26,548 bases of DNA from a virus, in the IMG/VR virus record IMGVR_UViG_3300045918_000125, positions 1 through 26,548 of that record, one strand, 5' to 3'. The position numbers and the translations under genes were made by a program. Below are positions 14,114 through 22,523 of this stretch, piece by piece. The notes below the pieces were generated by a model. It was not told where the DNA came from, searched no databases, and was given only the letters and a program-made list of their open reading frames with translations. Within the stretch, counting starts at the first letter, position 1; each line of letters opens with the position of its first letter.

Positions 14114-14572
14114 CTACGATAATTCAAAGTCTTCCATTCCCGCTGTTCGGAGTTTAATCAAGTGCCCTAGCATATAATTCTTAGATTCTAAACCTTTAAT
14201 AATACCTAAATACCTATTCCTAAGTAGTGCTACTTCATTCATAAGTACCTCGTAGTCAATAACACTTGGTTCTCCTTCTACATATTTTTCAGCATCTCTA
14301 GATGTGAGAGTCCTATTATATCCCTCTAAATATTTTTGAAAATATTCTCGGCGTAATTTTCTAAGTTGTAGTTCCATATATCGTAGAACTCCCTCAATTT
14401 CCTGTAATTGAGAAAATCTAATTTCTGTAATGCCAGGCAATGCCGCAACGCTTTTTTCAACGTTGCCATAAATAACAACATCTCCGCGTGCATTAGCTAA
14501 CTCATTCTCATAGTAAGCAATCATATTTGGAAGGTTACTTAGGTCAGACGTAACTTCACTATACCATGTCAT
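14114..14572 (-). CDS. uvsY: UvsY recombination mediator
   Basis: 152 residues (T4 UvsY is 137). All-helical and charged, with the UvsY-like second half 'YNRTLTSRDAEKYVEGEPSVIDYEVLMNEVALLRNRYLGIIKGLESKNYMLGHLIKLR', where T4 has the same order of a YxxSEM segment, central helix and 'IKSRGFAIKHI'. UvsY loads UvsX onto gp32-coated single-stranded DNA. Its ATG overlaps the stop of the upstream gene (ATGA), and it is the last gene of the uvsX run, so translation is probably coupled. The assignment rests on length, pattern and context. Confidence 0.75.
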   Translation of the reverse strand: MTWYSEVTSDLSNLPNMIAYYENELANARGDVVIYGNVEKSVAALPGITEIRFSQLQEIEGVLRYMELQLRKLRREYFQKYLEGYNRTLTSRDAEKYVEGEPSVIDYEVLMNEVALLRNRYLGIIKGLESKNYMLGHLIKLRTAGMEDFELS

Positions 14573-15219
14573 AATATTTTATGTAACTCCCTAATACGCC
14601 TAATATTAAATACAGCTATTAAATCAGCATAGGACGTTGATTCAGATATCACATATCTAAATTTTTGTCCTGCTGGATCGTTCATTTTAAAAAACTGTTG
14701 TAATTCTTCCACAGAAGTTATTCTAATTTGACTTTGCCCTGGTGCATCTGAATTATATACCATAATCTTATGCCCTTGTTGTAATAGTCGTACCCAAATT
14801 CTTAATCCTTCTTCACTAAGAAATTTATCCGACATAATACAAATATTATCATTCCCTGGGTTTATTTTTTTTCTATCTTTTAAAACTGCGTCATATAAAT
14901 CAGACGCAAAAGGCGCCTTACCTTTATTATACTTACCTATTAAATTAACAATAACAGTTTGGCCTTTTTTTGACAACTCTATTCCAAGCAATATTTGTTT
15001 ATCTACTTCGTACCAATAATACACACTATTGGTTAGTTCAATTTTACGTAGGTTATTTCCTAAATCTTCGATTTTATGTCCAAGTCTTTTAGTAAACGAA
15101 ATTACGTCTCGTATATTATTTTCTACAGTCCTAGAATAATCTGAGGGAGGAGTCCCTTCTGGCATCTCAAACAGCCACGAATCTTCAAACTCTCCCCTAG
15201 TATCAAACGTATCGGTCAT
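14569..15219 (-). CDS. Hypothetical phage protein, GNAT-like pattern
   Basis: 216 residues, no family recognised with certainty. The middle ('GKAPFASDLYDAVLKD', 'ICIMSDKFLSEEGLRIWVRLLQQGHKIMVYN') has the helix-strand-helix-strand spacing of a GNAT core and resembles the protein at 8-691. Starts in an ATGA overlap with the 76-residue gene and ends in one with uvsY, so all are co-translated in the recombination operon. Confidence 0.6.
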   Translation of the reverse strand: MTDTFDTRGEFEDSWLFEMPEGTPPSDYSRTVENNIRDVISFTKRLGHKIEDLGNNLRKIELTNSVYYWYEVDKQILLGIELSKKGQTVIVNLIGKYNKGKAPFASDLYDAVLKDRKKINPGNDNICIMSDKFLSEEGLRIWVRLLQQGHKIMVYNSDAPGQSQIRITSVEELQQFFKMNDPAGQKFRYVISESTSYADLIAVFNIRRIRELHKIL

Positions 15220-15446
15220 TCGTCGTCGTACTCTTCCAATTCTTCTTCATCCTCAATAGCACCCGCATATTCTTTGAATGCTTTTGTTAGTGCTGAATCA
15301 ACAGCTCCTAATTCTTTGAGTTCTTGATCGTTTAATAAATCAACCATTGAACTCATTAAATTATCTGCAGCTTCTTGACGATCTTTTACTGGTATGTACT
15401 GCTTTAGAATCGAATATGCCTCAATTAATGTATCGTTGTCTATCAT
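15216..15446 (-). CDS. Small acidic phage protein
   Basis: 76 residues, helical with a strongly acidic tail ('EDEEELEEYDDE'). An AAGGAGC site precedes the ATG. It sits between UvsX and UvsY genes, overlapping the next gene by ATGA. Unknown function; the acidic tail could mimic DNA or mediate contacts with gp32/UvsX, but this is only inference. Confidence 0.7.
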   Translation of the reverse strand: MIDNDTLIEAYSILKQYIPVKDRQEAADNLMSSMVDLLNDQELKELGAVDSALTKAFKEYAGAIEDEEELEEYDDE

Positions 15447-15465
15447 AATAATGCTCCTTATAATA

Positions 15466-16719
15466 TTAATCTTCTTCTGGTACTACAATGTCGTCATCTA
15501 TAGTCGGGACATACTTTTCAACAACTTTTTTATGAAATTCGCTCATAACTAAATCAAATATCCCATTGGTATTTTTATTCCATTCTTTACGGAAGTATTT
15601 ATGCACCTCTCCATTGAGATCAATATAAGAGTATCTATTACCTTCTTTTGTAATTAACTTTTTCTTTTCAAGTAAGTCAAATAATCCACTGTATTTACTC
15701 ATACCAGTATCATATGGTATATGCACTTGAATATCCTCAAAAGGTTTACTGTAACGGGTTTTCATTATTTTGCAGCCAGAACGAATACCATTAACTTCTG
15801 TTGTTTTGTTACCTTCTTCGTCTTCTTTAAGTTTCATTTTCTTCATAGCAATTACAATAGACGAAGCATAAACGAATCCTTGTCCTCCACTTATGATTGG
15901 ATCTGGATTATATGGATCCATACTTCCATAAGTATGATTAGTGGCCACTAACCCCACGTTGTAGTTACCAAACATATTAACACAGTTACGTACTAAAGAT
16001 GTAAGTGCTTTTGGTTTACGTCCCAAATCCCCTTTCATTTCGCCTGCTTCAAACTGAGCTACATCAGTTGGTGTAAGTAACATACCCAACGAATCTATTA
16101 CAAATAAAATCTTTGGGCGCTGGTCTTCTGCCATTGCTTTATACTCTTTCATGAATTCGGATATAGTTTTTGCTACATCGTCAATCATACATAAACTTAA
16201 TTTTAGCAGTTTATCTTCGCTGGTATCTACCCCTAACGCTTGCATCCAGCTTTCATCTAAGGCATTTTCTGAATCGATACATATTACAAATATGCCCTGA
16301 TCTTGTGCATTCTTAATAATATTACCAGAACAGAAATAAGATTTTCCACTATTATGGCTTGAGATACCATCACCCCAATACCTATGATTAGGATGAAGAA
16401 TTTCAAAATCATAACATTCTTCTTGATCATGTGTATGTAAATCCAAAACTAGTTGTGGGCCTGATATTGTTAATATTTCATCTCCTATATTTAATTCAGA
16501 TGCTAATACCCATCCTCCTTTAGCAAGTTGAACTAAGTGTCGTTCTGCACAAATAGTACGATGATCGGCTGTTTGCACTTGCACAAGTGGCATTTTTCCC
16601 TTATTAAACCATACTCCTATAGGTTGATATCCATCAGGAGTATCCAACTCAATATTAAATTTTCCAGAATGATACATCTCATTTAGTTCTGCCACAGTAA
16701 CAACTTTTTCTTTATACAT
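15466..16719 (-). CDS. uvsX: Split-intein C-half fused to the UvsX C-terminal part
   Basis: 417 residues. Residues 1-123 are a C-intein: block B 'TADH' (50-53), a block F-like 'CYDFEILHPNHRYWGDG' and the end 'ISSHN' with H122 and the cyclising N123. The next residue S124 is the +1 nucleophile and part of UvsX Walker A: 'SGKSYFCSG' completes 'GESG' from the gene at 17903. The remaining 294 residues are the RecA-like core (Walker B 'ILFVIDSLGML', 'LVATNHTYG', 'GQGFVYASSIVIAMKKM'). Splicing would give about 358 residues (T4 UvsX 391). Its AGGAGAA ribosome site lies inside the end of the endonuclease gene. Confidence 0.93.
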   Translation of the reverse strand: MYKEKVVTVAELNEMYHSGKFNIELDTPDGYQPIGVWFNKGKMPLVQVQTADHRTICAERHLVQLAKGGWVLASELNIGDEILTISGPQLVLDLHTHDQEECYDFEILHPNHRYWGDGISSHNSGKSYFCSGNIIKNAQDQGIFVICIDSENALDESWMQALGVDTSEDKLLKLSLCMIDDVAKTISEFMKEYKAMAEDQRPKILFVIDSLGMLLTPTDVAQFEAGEMKGDLGRKPKALTSLVRNCVNMFGNYNVGLVATNHTYGSMDPYNPDPIISGGQGFVYASSIVIAMKKMKLKEDEEGNKTTEVNGIRSGCKIMKTRYSKPFEDIQVHIPYDTGMSKYSGLFDLLEKKKLITKEGNRYSYIDLNGEVHKYFRKEWNKNTNGIFDLVMSEFHKKVVEKYVPTIDDDIVVPEED

Positions 16720-16721
16720 AT

Positions 16722-17846
16722 TTATTCTCCTATTTGTTTTACAATACCGTCTACTATTGAAGTTGGGTCTATTCTAAAGTCATATTCCCATACTATTATT
16801 ACGCGATTAACTAATGCAGACATTAATATTTCTTCAATTCTTACGCTATCGCTTTTCCACTTCTGCTCAGAAGCATAACCCATTACATTGAATGTTGCTT
16901 CGAATATGGCAGGGTTTCTATGAAAAAAATCTCCGTAGAATTCAACCACTGTCTTAGAGTCCTTATGGTAAAAATCAACTCTATAATTATCGATGTTATA
17001 CTCATAATTCTTAGACTGATAATAAGTCGTTCCTGTTAACTGTTCGTCTAGCCTCACAAATAACTCTTGTGAAATTTTAGACCAAGTCTGATTAGTTTTA
17101 CTTTTCATCTTTTTACAGAATTCTAAATAACCAATAGTTGCTTCCTCTAAGGAATCTCCACGGGCCATTCTTCCAATAATACTCGGCGACTTTCTTAAAT
17201 TAATATCTGCTTTTTCTTCTGTAGACTTACTATCTAACGTTTTCTGCCAACGATTAATTCTATCAGTATATAGTCGTCTACCCTCGACTTCTCCATATTT
17301 AGTAACATAAAAAACAATCCCATTAGTAGATTGAATGTCCTTTACTTTTTCTGCTGCCTCTATTTCGTTTAACCCTTTATTAATCCAAAACGCAGATGAT
17401 CTACACGAGTACATACTGGTACCCTTTACCTTCTCTACCGAAATAGCATTTCTTTCTTGTTGGACCCTTTTAACTTCTATTAATGCCGCATCAGGCGTAT
17501 ATCCCTTAGATATCCAATAACTTAACTTATTTAGAAAGTGTGCAGTTTTACTAGCACTTTGCTGTTGATAAATATCCATGCACTTATCTTTGCCATATCG
17601 TAACAATTGAGTATACTTATTAGTGCCGGATATTCCTCGTAGTCGCCGTAATCTACCAACATAATTAGTCAAATCATATAATACAAATTTCGCAATAGTA
17701 GGGTGCATATCCTCTAGTTGTTTGCAAGTATAGATTGCAAACAACTTATTTAACCGAGTAATATGTTGCGCTGTTAGTATTTTTTCAGACAAGAAATTTT
17801 TAACCCATTTTCTATTTAAAAACCTGGTAGCCTGTTTATTTAACAT
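16722..17846 (-). CDS. Vsr-like homing endonuclease between the uvsX halves
   Basis: 374 residues. The C-terminal third looks like a Vsr/restriction-type nuclease: D291 in 'YNIDNYRVDFYH', then 'VVEFYGDFFHRNP' (E302, D306, H309), then 'W-K-x-D' and 'RVIIVWEYD'. The middle has two related helical units: 'LSYWISKGYTPDAALIEVKRVQ' (108-129) split around 'YWISKG', and 'SAFWINKGLNEIEAAEKVKDIQ' (151-172) split around 'FWINKG'. Both probably bind DNA. The arrangement matches the known fractured-gene class in which such an enzyme separates split-intein genes. It has its own GGAGAG site and GATAAATA box. Confidence 0.88.
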   Translation of the reverse strand: MLNKQATRFLNRKWVKNFLSEKILTAQHITRLNKLFAIYTCKQLEDMHPTIAKFVLYDLTNYVGRLRRLRGISGTNKYTQLLRYGKDKCMDIYQQQSASKTAHFLNKLSYWISKGYTPDAALIEVKRVQQERNAISVEKVKGTSMYSCRSSAFWINKGLNEIEAAEKVKDIQSTNGIVFYVTKYGEVEGRRLYTDRINRWQKTLDSKSTEEKADINLRKSPSIIGRMARGDSLEEATIGYLEFCKKMKSKTNQTWSKISQELFVRLDEQLTGTTYYQSKNYEYNIDNYRVDFYHKDSKTVVEFYGDFFHRNPAIFEATFNVMGYASEQKWKSDSVRIEEILMSALVNRVIIVWEYDFRIDPTSIVDGIVKQIGE

Positions 17847-17866
17847 TTAATCTCTCCATTATACCT

Positions 17867-17874
17867 TATTTATC
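17867..17874 (-). promoter_or_regulatory. Late-promoter-type box before the homing endonuclease
   Basis: GATAAATA on the minus strand, 21 bases ahead of the endonuclease ATG and after the N-half stop, suggesting independent late expression of the nuclease and of the UvsX C-half. Confidence 0.45.
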
Positions 17875-17902
17875 TTTTTGCTGGAGAAACTGGTTAAATA
17901 CA

Positions 17903-18145
17903 TTATTCCTTTACCTTAAATCTAATCTTTACTTTTGCTGTTGCTGGGAGGCAGCCAGACTCCCCCGCAAAGCAAGTTACTTTTCCTAACGGAACTCCTT
18001 TGTTGAAATCTGAACTTATTAGATAATTTAAAGCATAATTTCCTGTACTAATCCAATCTGTTGGATCGTTGAAGCCAACGCCAAGTCCTTCTATCGATTT
18101 ACTAATCGATTTTCTAAATTTTGATATGTCAAATGGTTTTGTCAT
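17903..18145 (-). CDS. uvsX: UvsX N-terminal part fused to a 16-residue N-intein
   Basis: 80 residues. Residues 1-64 are the UvsX N-terminus up to the first half of Walker A ('VTCFAGESG'). Residues 65-80 begin with the splicing Cys (CLPATAKVKIRFKVKE) and stop. A 16-residue N-intein with a 123-residue C-intein is the atypical split position, known from a few phage-derived metagenomic inteins. AAGGAAAAC precedes the ATG. gp32 is the gene upstream. Confidence 0.92.
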   Translation of the reverse strand: MTKPFDISKFRKSISKSIEGLGVGFNDPTDWISTGNYALNYLISSDFNKGVPLGKVTCFAGESGCLPATAKVKIRFKVKE

Positions 18146-18220
18146 TTTTAGTTTTCCTTATAATATAACTCTGTCTAAGGTAGGCTCATACGTATAGAAC
18201 AATGCGCCCTCATTAGAGTA

Positions 18221-18248
18221 TTACTGGATAGTTTTACCTACCCAGTAA
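18221..18248. promoter_or_regulatory. 11-bp hairpin in the gp32-uvsX gap
   Basis: On the minus strand TTACTGGGTAG pairs with CTATCCAGTAA (one G-T) around GTAAAA, 11 bases after the gp32 stop. No T run follows, so it looks more like an mRNA 3'-end or translational control element than an intrinsic terminator. Confidence 0.55.
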
Positions 18249-18259
18249 CTCAAGACGCT

Positions 18260-19294
18260 TTATGCTGTTGGTTGCTTTTGGCGATTACGTATTAATGCGA
18301 GTATATCTTCGGCCCTAGAACCCGAAGCTGCAACAGCAGGTGCTGGATTATTTGCAACTGGCTCTTTGTAACCTACATCTTCAACATCATCTACTACTGG
18401 AGGTGTAACAGGTTTCGCTGCTACAGGAGCAGGTTTTGTTACTGTAGTTGATTTTACTACCACTGTCTCAGATGCGTCATCGTTATTAGATTGGAAACCT
18501 GCAGGTTTAAAGAACTTACTCCAACGATCTGCGTCGTATGCTTGTCCATCAACAGATGCATCAAACATTTCCTTCATAATAACTAACTCTTCTGCCGTTG
18601 GCATTTTTGGTAAAAAGTCCTTCAAATTAAACAGGCCATACTTTTCAATTGCCTCTGCCTCGTCTGCATTCAATGCAGATTCTTTACGTGCCCATTTACT
18701 AGTACTATAGTCGGCGTATCCACCTTTACTAGTCTTAACTACAGTAAAATCTAACCCACTTTGATAATCTGTTGGTAGATTTTCTAAATCTGGATCCATT
18801 AAAGCAGATTTAACTAAGTTAAAAATTTGTGGACTGATAATGAAACGACGAATTGGATTTTCTGGAACTTTATCTTCTTTCATTGGATTTTCACGTACAA
18901 AACCTTGGAATAAGAACGACTTCTTGCTCCAATACTTACGCCCTAGCGCATCTAGCTCGGGGTCTTTATCTTTGAACCAAGGACGAACTTCTGCAAGAAT
19001 TGGACATTTATTTTCGTAGCCGGGGAACATTTCAATGCAAGGAACTTGTACAATAACCGGCTTACTATTACTGTCTCCTTTAATGCCTGCGAAAGGCAAC
19101 TTAATCATACGTTTTTCTATCCAGAAATAGTTATTAGATGGATCGGAGTCGGGAAGGAATCTAATACGTGCTGTAGAGCCCTCGTCAATGCTCCAGTGTG
19201 GAAAAATTTCTCCCGTACCGAAATTATTGTTACCTGTTGATTTTTGATCTGATGCCTGAAGTTTTGCGCGGATTTGTGCTAGAGTTAATGCCAT
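18260..19294 (-). CDS. 32: Single-stranded DNA-binding protein gp32
   Basis: 344 residues (T4 gp32 is 301). N-terminal 'MALTLAQIRAKLQA' corresponds to the cooperative B domain. The core contains 'FPHWSIDEGSTARIRFLPDSDPSNNYFWIEKRMIKLPF', 'FKDKDPELDALGRKYWSKKSFLFQGFV' and 'NPIRRFIISPQIF', typical of T4-type gp32. The zinc site is reduced: only C in 'VPCIEMF' and C in 'NKCPI' are evident where T4 has three Cys and one His. Val/Pro/Ala-rich linker and a short C-tail that is not very acidic. AAGGAG site. Works with UvsX and UvsY encoded downstream. Confidence 0.93.
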   Translation of the reverse strand: MALTLAQIRAKLQASDQKSTGNNNFGTGEIFPHWSIDEGSTARIRFLPDSDPSNNYFWIEKRMIKLPFAGIKGDSNSKPVIVQVPCIEMFPGYENKCPILAEVRPWFKDKDPELDALGRKYWSKKSFLFQGFVRENPMKEDKVPENPIRRFIISPQIFNLVKSALMDPDLENLPTDYQSGLDFTVVKTSKGGYADYSTSKWARKESALNADEAEAIEKYGLFNLKDFLPKMPTAEELVIMKEMFDASVDGQAYDADRWSKFFKPAGFQSNNDDASETVVVKSTTVTKPAPVAAKPVTPPVVDDVEDVGYKEPVANNPAPAVAASGSRAEDILALIRNRQKQPTA

Positions 19295-19419
19295 AATAAT
19301 TTCTCCTTAAAGTAAATATAGCTGGTCTAAATTGTACTACATCCATAATGATTATGCTACACCATAACGTTGTTACTCTTTGTTATAGCAACTACACTAT
19401 GTAATTACTATAACAAATG

Positions 19420-19427
19420 TATTTATG
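19420..19427 (-). promoter_or_regulatory. Late-promoter-type box upstream of gene 32
   Basis: CATAAATA on the minus strand, 126 bases before the gp32 start, downstream of the terminator at 19500-19522. Confidence 0.45.
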
Positions 19428-19499
19428 TAAAATCAACAGCATTGATAGTTTATTTTCTCTATTTTAACCATCTTTTTTAACCAAAATTCTGTCGTAGAT

Positions 19500-19523
19500 A
19501 AAAGCGCATATTATGCGCTTTTT
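19500..19523. terminator. Intrinsic terminator (bidirectional)
   Basis: AAAAGCGCAT / ATGCGCTTTT, 3-base loop, with a T run on either strand (TTTTT plus; TTTTATC minus). It ends the minus-strand unit that holds the 797-residue gene and its decayed downstream partner before gp32. Confidence 0.8.
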
Positions 19524-19584
19524 ACCTTGTGTCATCTTCCAACTTACCTCTAAGACAACGGAACCTAACTATTGACTCGGGATA

Positions 19585-20103
19585 CTATTTGAAACCTGTA
19601 ACAACTTCATCGTATCTGTCAGCTAATTCTTCTGTTCGCGTCGTAATCTCCAACAAATGTTTCGTCTACACCGTGAATATCGTTATACATATCAACTAAC
19701 TTCTCATATTGTTCTTGTTCTAAATCTCCATACTTAGTCCATTGTTTTAGTATTTTAGGGGTCGCATCTCCATCCTTTACCATATCACTCATCATGTTAA
19801 ATGGTAATGTACCAGACTCAAAGTCATTCCACTCGCGAATCTTACCCTATGGATCTTTATAACCACCCAAGTAAATAATTACACGTAATCCAGATTTAAA
19901 GCTATCTATAGCCCATACCCCTTCTACACTTGGATCTGGATGTATTCTACACTGTTACGGGAATCCCAATCTGTTAACCCATCCTTTGTTGACCTCGGAA
20001 GATTCTGGTGACATAAACTGAATAATTCCTTGTTTTGTATCAGGATAGATTTTATTTTTTTCGTAAGCTTCTTCTAGATCTTCACTTCTGTCTAAGGTTC
20101 ACC
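19585..20103 (-). pseudogene. Decayed gene or lost C-terminal part of the upstream protein
   Basis: A minus-strand frame of about 170 codons with clear protein character ('DLEEAYEKNKIYPDTKQGIIQFM', 'SVEGVWAIDSFKSGLRVIIYLGGYKDP', 'GKIREWNDFESGTLPFNMMSDM', 'TKYGDLEQEQYEKLVDMYNDI'). It is interrupted by a TAA after 'RLGFP' and a TAG after 'GYKDP'. A frameshift near 19640 is needed to reach 'TEELADRYDEVVTGFK' and the final TAG at 19585. A further shift of frame would join it to the end of the 797-residue gene, so it may be the former C-terminus of that protein. Confidence 0.7.
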
Positions 20104-22485
20104 TAAAACTCCGTCACACGCCAGTTCATAGTAGTCAATAAATGTATTAATAAACTCGTCTGCAGAATCATTACCACTTTGTCCATTATTGACATAAAAA
20201 TTTACTTGTAGTCCTATATCAGTATCGTATATCTCAGTTTTAATTATAAGATCAATTTTTTTATTTATGAAAACTGCTTTATTTCTTTTCTTATTTGTCT
20301 TAATCTTAAATCCGTGTGATGTAGCAAAATCAATAACTGGCTGCAATTGATGAATACCTAAATCAAGAGATAGCTGCTCAAAATCTTCATCTAATTCTTC
20401 ACTCCCGTCTGAGGTTTCATTAACACTAGCGGTTGATCCGTGTTCTGCTTCTGACTTAACGAAGAAATCTTTTAATACCTTAACTGCTTTAGCAAAAGAT
20501 GGAGACATCGCGTAATCCCACGCTTCAGTGTCTAAATTAGACACGGCACGTTTTACTTTAGAATCAGATGTATGTTCATTTACAAACTTATCTAACTTTT
20601 CCCATAACTCTGCATAATATGGTGTGAATCCCATGTCTTGCTCTTCGTCTGCTCCATATCCGCCGTTCGGATATCCTTCGTCATCTTCGTCGCCATCATA
20701 ATCATCATTGCTATTAATTTGCTCACGAGCATTGCCATAGCCGTTATTATAATAATCGTATTCCAACCTTCCTAATGCGCGTATTGCTTCTCCAAATTCG
20801 ATAGTAGCTTCTCCGCTATCAGGAACATATCTTTGCCATAATGCATCAAAGTCTTTATTTTCTACCCATTCATTTACCGGGCGGGTTGACTCTTCGACTG
20901 CTTCTTGTTTTTCGTAATAGCAGCCAATACCTCCCCAATTTGTACCATTAGTCTCTTTAAAGTATATATTGTAAGCCGGATATACGTCTGCTTTAGCTAT
21001 TGTCGTTAATTTATCTGTCCACGGCGTTTTCAATGCTTTGCTTAATTTCAATTTAAAATCTGATATAATCTGAGCCGAAACCTTATAATCAATTCTGCCA
21101 CCTATCTTTAGAAAATCTTTAAAATGACGTGTTATTCCATAAGTACCACCACGAACTACAACATCTTCTTCATATTGTATCATACCACTACGTGTTGCAC
21201 TAAACTTAGTAGTGTCTGGTCCTGCCGGTACAGAATCAGTATCTGTTGTGTTATTGCTATACTTAGCAGCAACTTCTTTCATTATTTTAATAATAATATT
21301 ATGACATGCTCCGGCAGACATATTTACTGTTGGATTGTCTGAACTAGACTCTTCTGCTATATTATTAACTTCTAGTTCTCTTAATCTATTAACACGAGCA
21401 CCAGCAGCATCAAACGTTTTACCACGTTTTGCTATAGCTATAGCTGAAGCATTATTAGTTCGTAATTGACTTGCAGTCGTTTGATTAGGTACATTTGCGC
21501 TATCTGCAGCAAAGTTAGCATTATTTTGTCTTCCTTGAATAGTGCGTTTAACTAACTCGTCAGATACTTCTGCTAACTCAGATTCTACACACATCTTTAA
21601 ATACTTTGCATATAACGAGTTTGGTGTTACTGATTCTTTGACTTCTTTTTTGCCGATTTTTTCAGTACTTTTTGCTTTTCTATCAGAAACTTCTTTGTTA
21701 TGTTGATCTACAACTGATGTACGTGTTCTATTCTTTGGTCTCGGTGAGCTCACATCTCCTTCGTCTAATGCCTCTTTATCTTTCTTTAATTTTTTTGTAC
21801 CTTTTTCTTCGCTCTTCTTGTCGGCTTTATCTAATCCTTTTTGTAACCATGGAGGGAGCTTTTTATCCGCGTCTTTCTGTGTCTTTTTATCCTTGCCTGC
21901 CTCTTTATCTGCAATAGCTACGTCGGGATCTTCGTCATCTTCATCATATGACTCGTTAATTTTATTCTCCGGTGCTAAACTACAGTCATCTTCGTGATCT
22001 CCGCCAGCTCCATTCCCTCCACACTCTGGGCATTCTTTTTTCTTTCTAGCATTAAATTGTGCCCTAGATTCTCCTGAATTAGGCCCACTAGATGCATCTA
22101 CATTAGGATTGCGTATTGGATTATTTTTTGGGCCTTCGTCTTCTCTATTAGTTGACTCTTTGACCGGTTTTTGGTCATCTTTCTTACCTGTCGTTTTTTC
22201 TGGTTTTTTGCGTTGGTCAAATCTAGGTTCGTCTTCCTTAATTTCTTTTGTGTCTTTTTCACAGCATCCTTCAGCTACAATATCAGCATACTTACGAAAG
22301 AAATTAGCTTCAGACTCTTTTACGTTAGATGCTTTTTTAACATCGACTTTTATTTCTTTTGGTAATTCTGGTAATTGATCGTCGGCTGCTTTATCTTTAT
22401 TATGGAAGAAACCTTTTTTTGGTTTATCTTCTTTACCTTCAAATAAAGTGTTTGCTTTTTTAAAGAAATCGTGTGCATTGTTCAT
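20092..22485 (-). CDS. Large acidic/basic low-complexity phage protein (hypothetical)
   Basis: 797 residues, family not recognised. Residues 1-290 are highly charged and disordered-looking, with one Cys cluster 'CPECGGNGAGGDHEDDC' (152-168) like a single zinc knuckle. Residues 300-800 look folded ('ELVKRTIQGRQNNANFAADSA', 'GGRIDYKVSAQIISDFKLKLSKAL', 'QPVIDFATSHGFKIKTNKKRNKAVFINKKIDLIIKTEIY'). Several possible prohead-protease sites (hydrophobic-x-Glu before Gly/Ser): TLFE-G, IVAE-G, ALDE-G and repeated VKE-S. Position between terminase and gp32 and the late box at 22510 suggest a virion or assembly role. The C-terminus may be truncated (see 19585-20103). Confidence 0.72.
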   Translation of the reverse strand: MNNAHDFFKKANTLFEGKEDKPKKGFFHNKDKAADDQLPELPKEIKVDVKKASNVKESEANFFRKYADIVAEGCCEKDTKEIKEDEPRFDQRKKPEKTTGKKDDQKPVKESTNREDEGPKNNPIRNPNVDASSGPNSGESRAQFNARKKKECPECGGNGAGGDHEDDCSLAPENKINESYDEDDEDPDVAIADKEAGKDKKTQKDADKKLPPWLQKGLDKADKKSEEKGTKKLKKDKEALDEGDVSSPRPKNRTRTSVVDQHNKEVSDRKAKSTEKIGKKEVKESVTPNSLYAKYLKMCVESELAEVSDELVKRTIQGRQNNANFAADSANVPNQTTASQLRTNNASAIAIAKRGKTFDAAGARVNRLRELEVNNIAEESSSDNPTVNMSAGACHNIIIKIMKEVAAKYSNNTTDTDSVPAGPDTTKFSATRSGMIQYEEDVVVRGGTYGITRHFKDFLKIGGRIDYKVSAQIISDFKLKLSKALKTPWTDKLTTIAKADVYPAYNIYFKETNGTNWGGIGCYYEKQEAVEESTRPVNEWVENKDFDALWQRYVPDSGEATIEFGEAIRALGRLEYDYYNNGYGNAREQINSNDDYDGDEDDEGYPNGGYGADEEQDMGFTPYYAELWEKLDKFVNEHTSDSKVKRAVSNLDTEAWDYAMSPSFAKAVKVLKDFFVKSEAEHGSTASVNETSDGSEELDEDFEQLSLDLGIHQLQPVIDFATSHGFKIKTNKKRNKAVFINKKIDLIIKTEIYDTDIGLQVNFYVNNGQSGNDSADEFINTFIDYYELACDGVLGEP

Positions 22486-22509
22486 AGTGTTAAAACTCCT
22501 AATATTAGT

Positions 22510-22517
22510 TATTTATG
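22510..22517 (-). promoter_or_regulatory. Late-promoter-type box before the 797-residue gene
   Basis: CATAAATA on the minus strand (GCATAAATAACTAATATTAGG context), 25 bases before the start; an AGGAG ribosome site follows. Confidence 0.55.
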
Positions 22518-22523
22518 CTTTCT

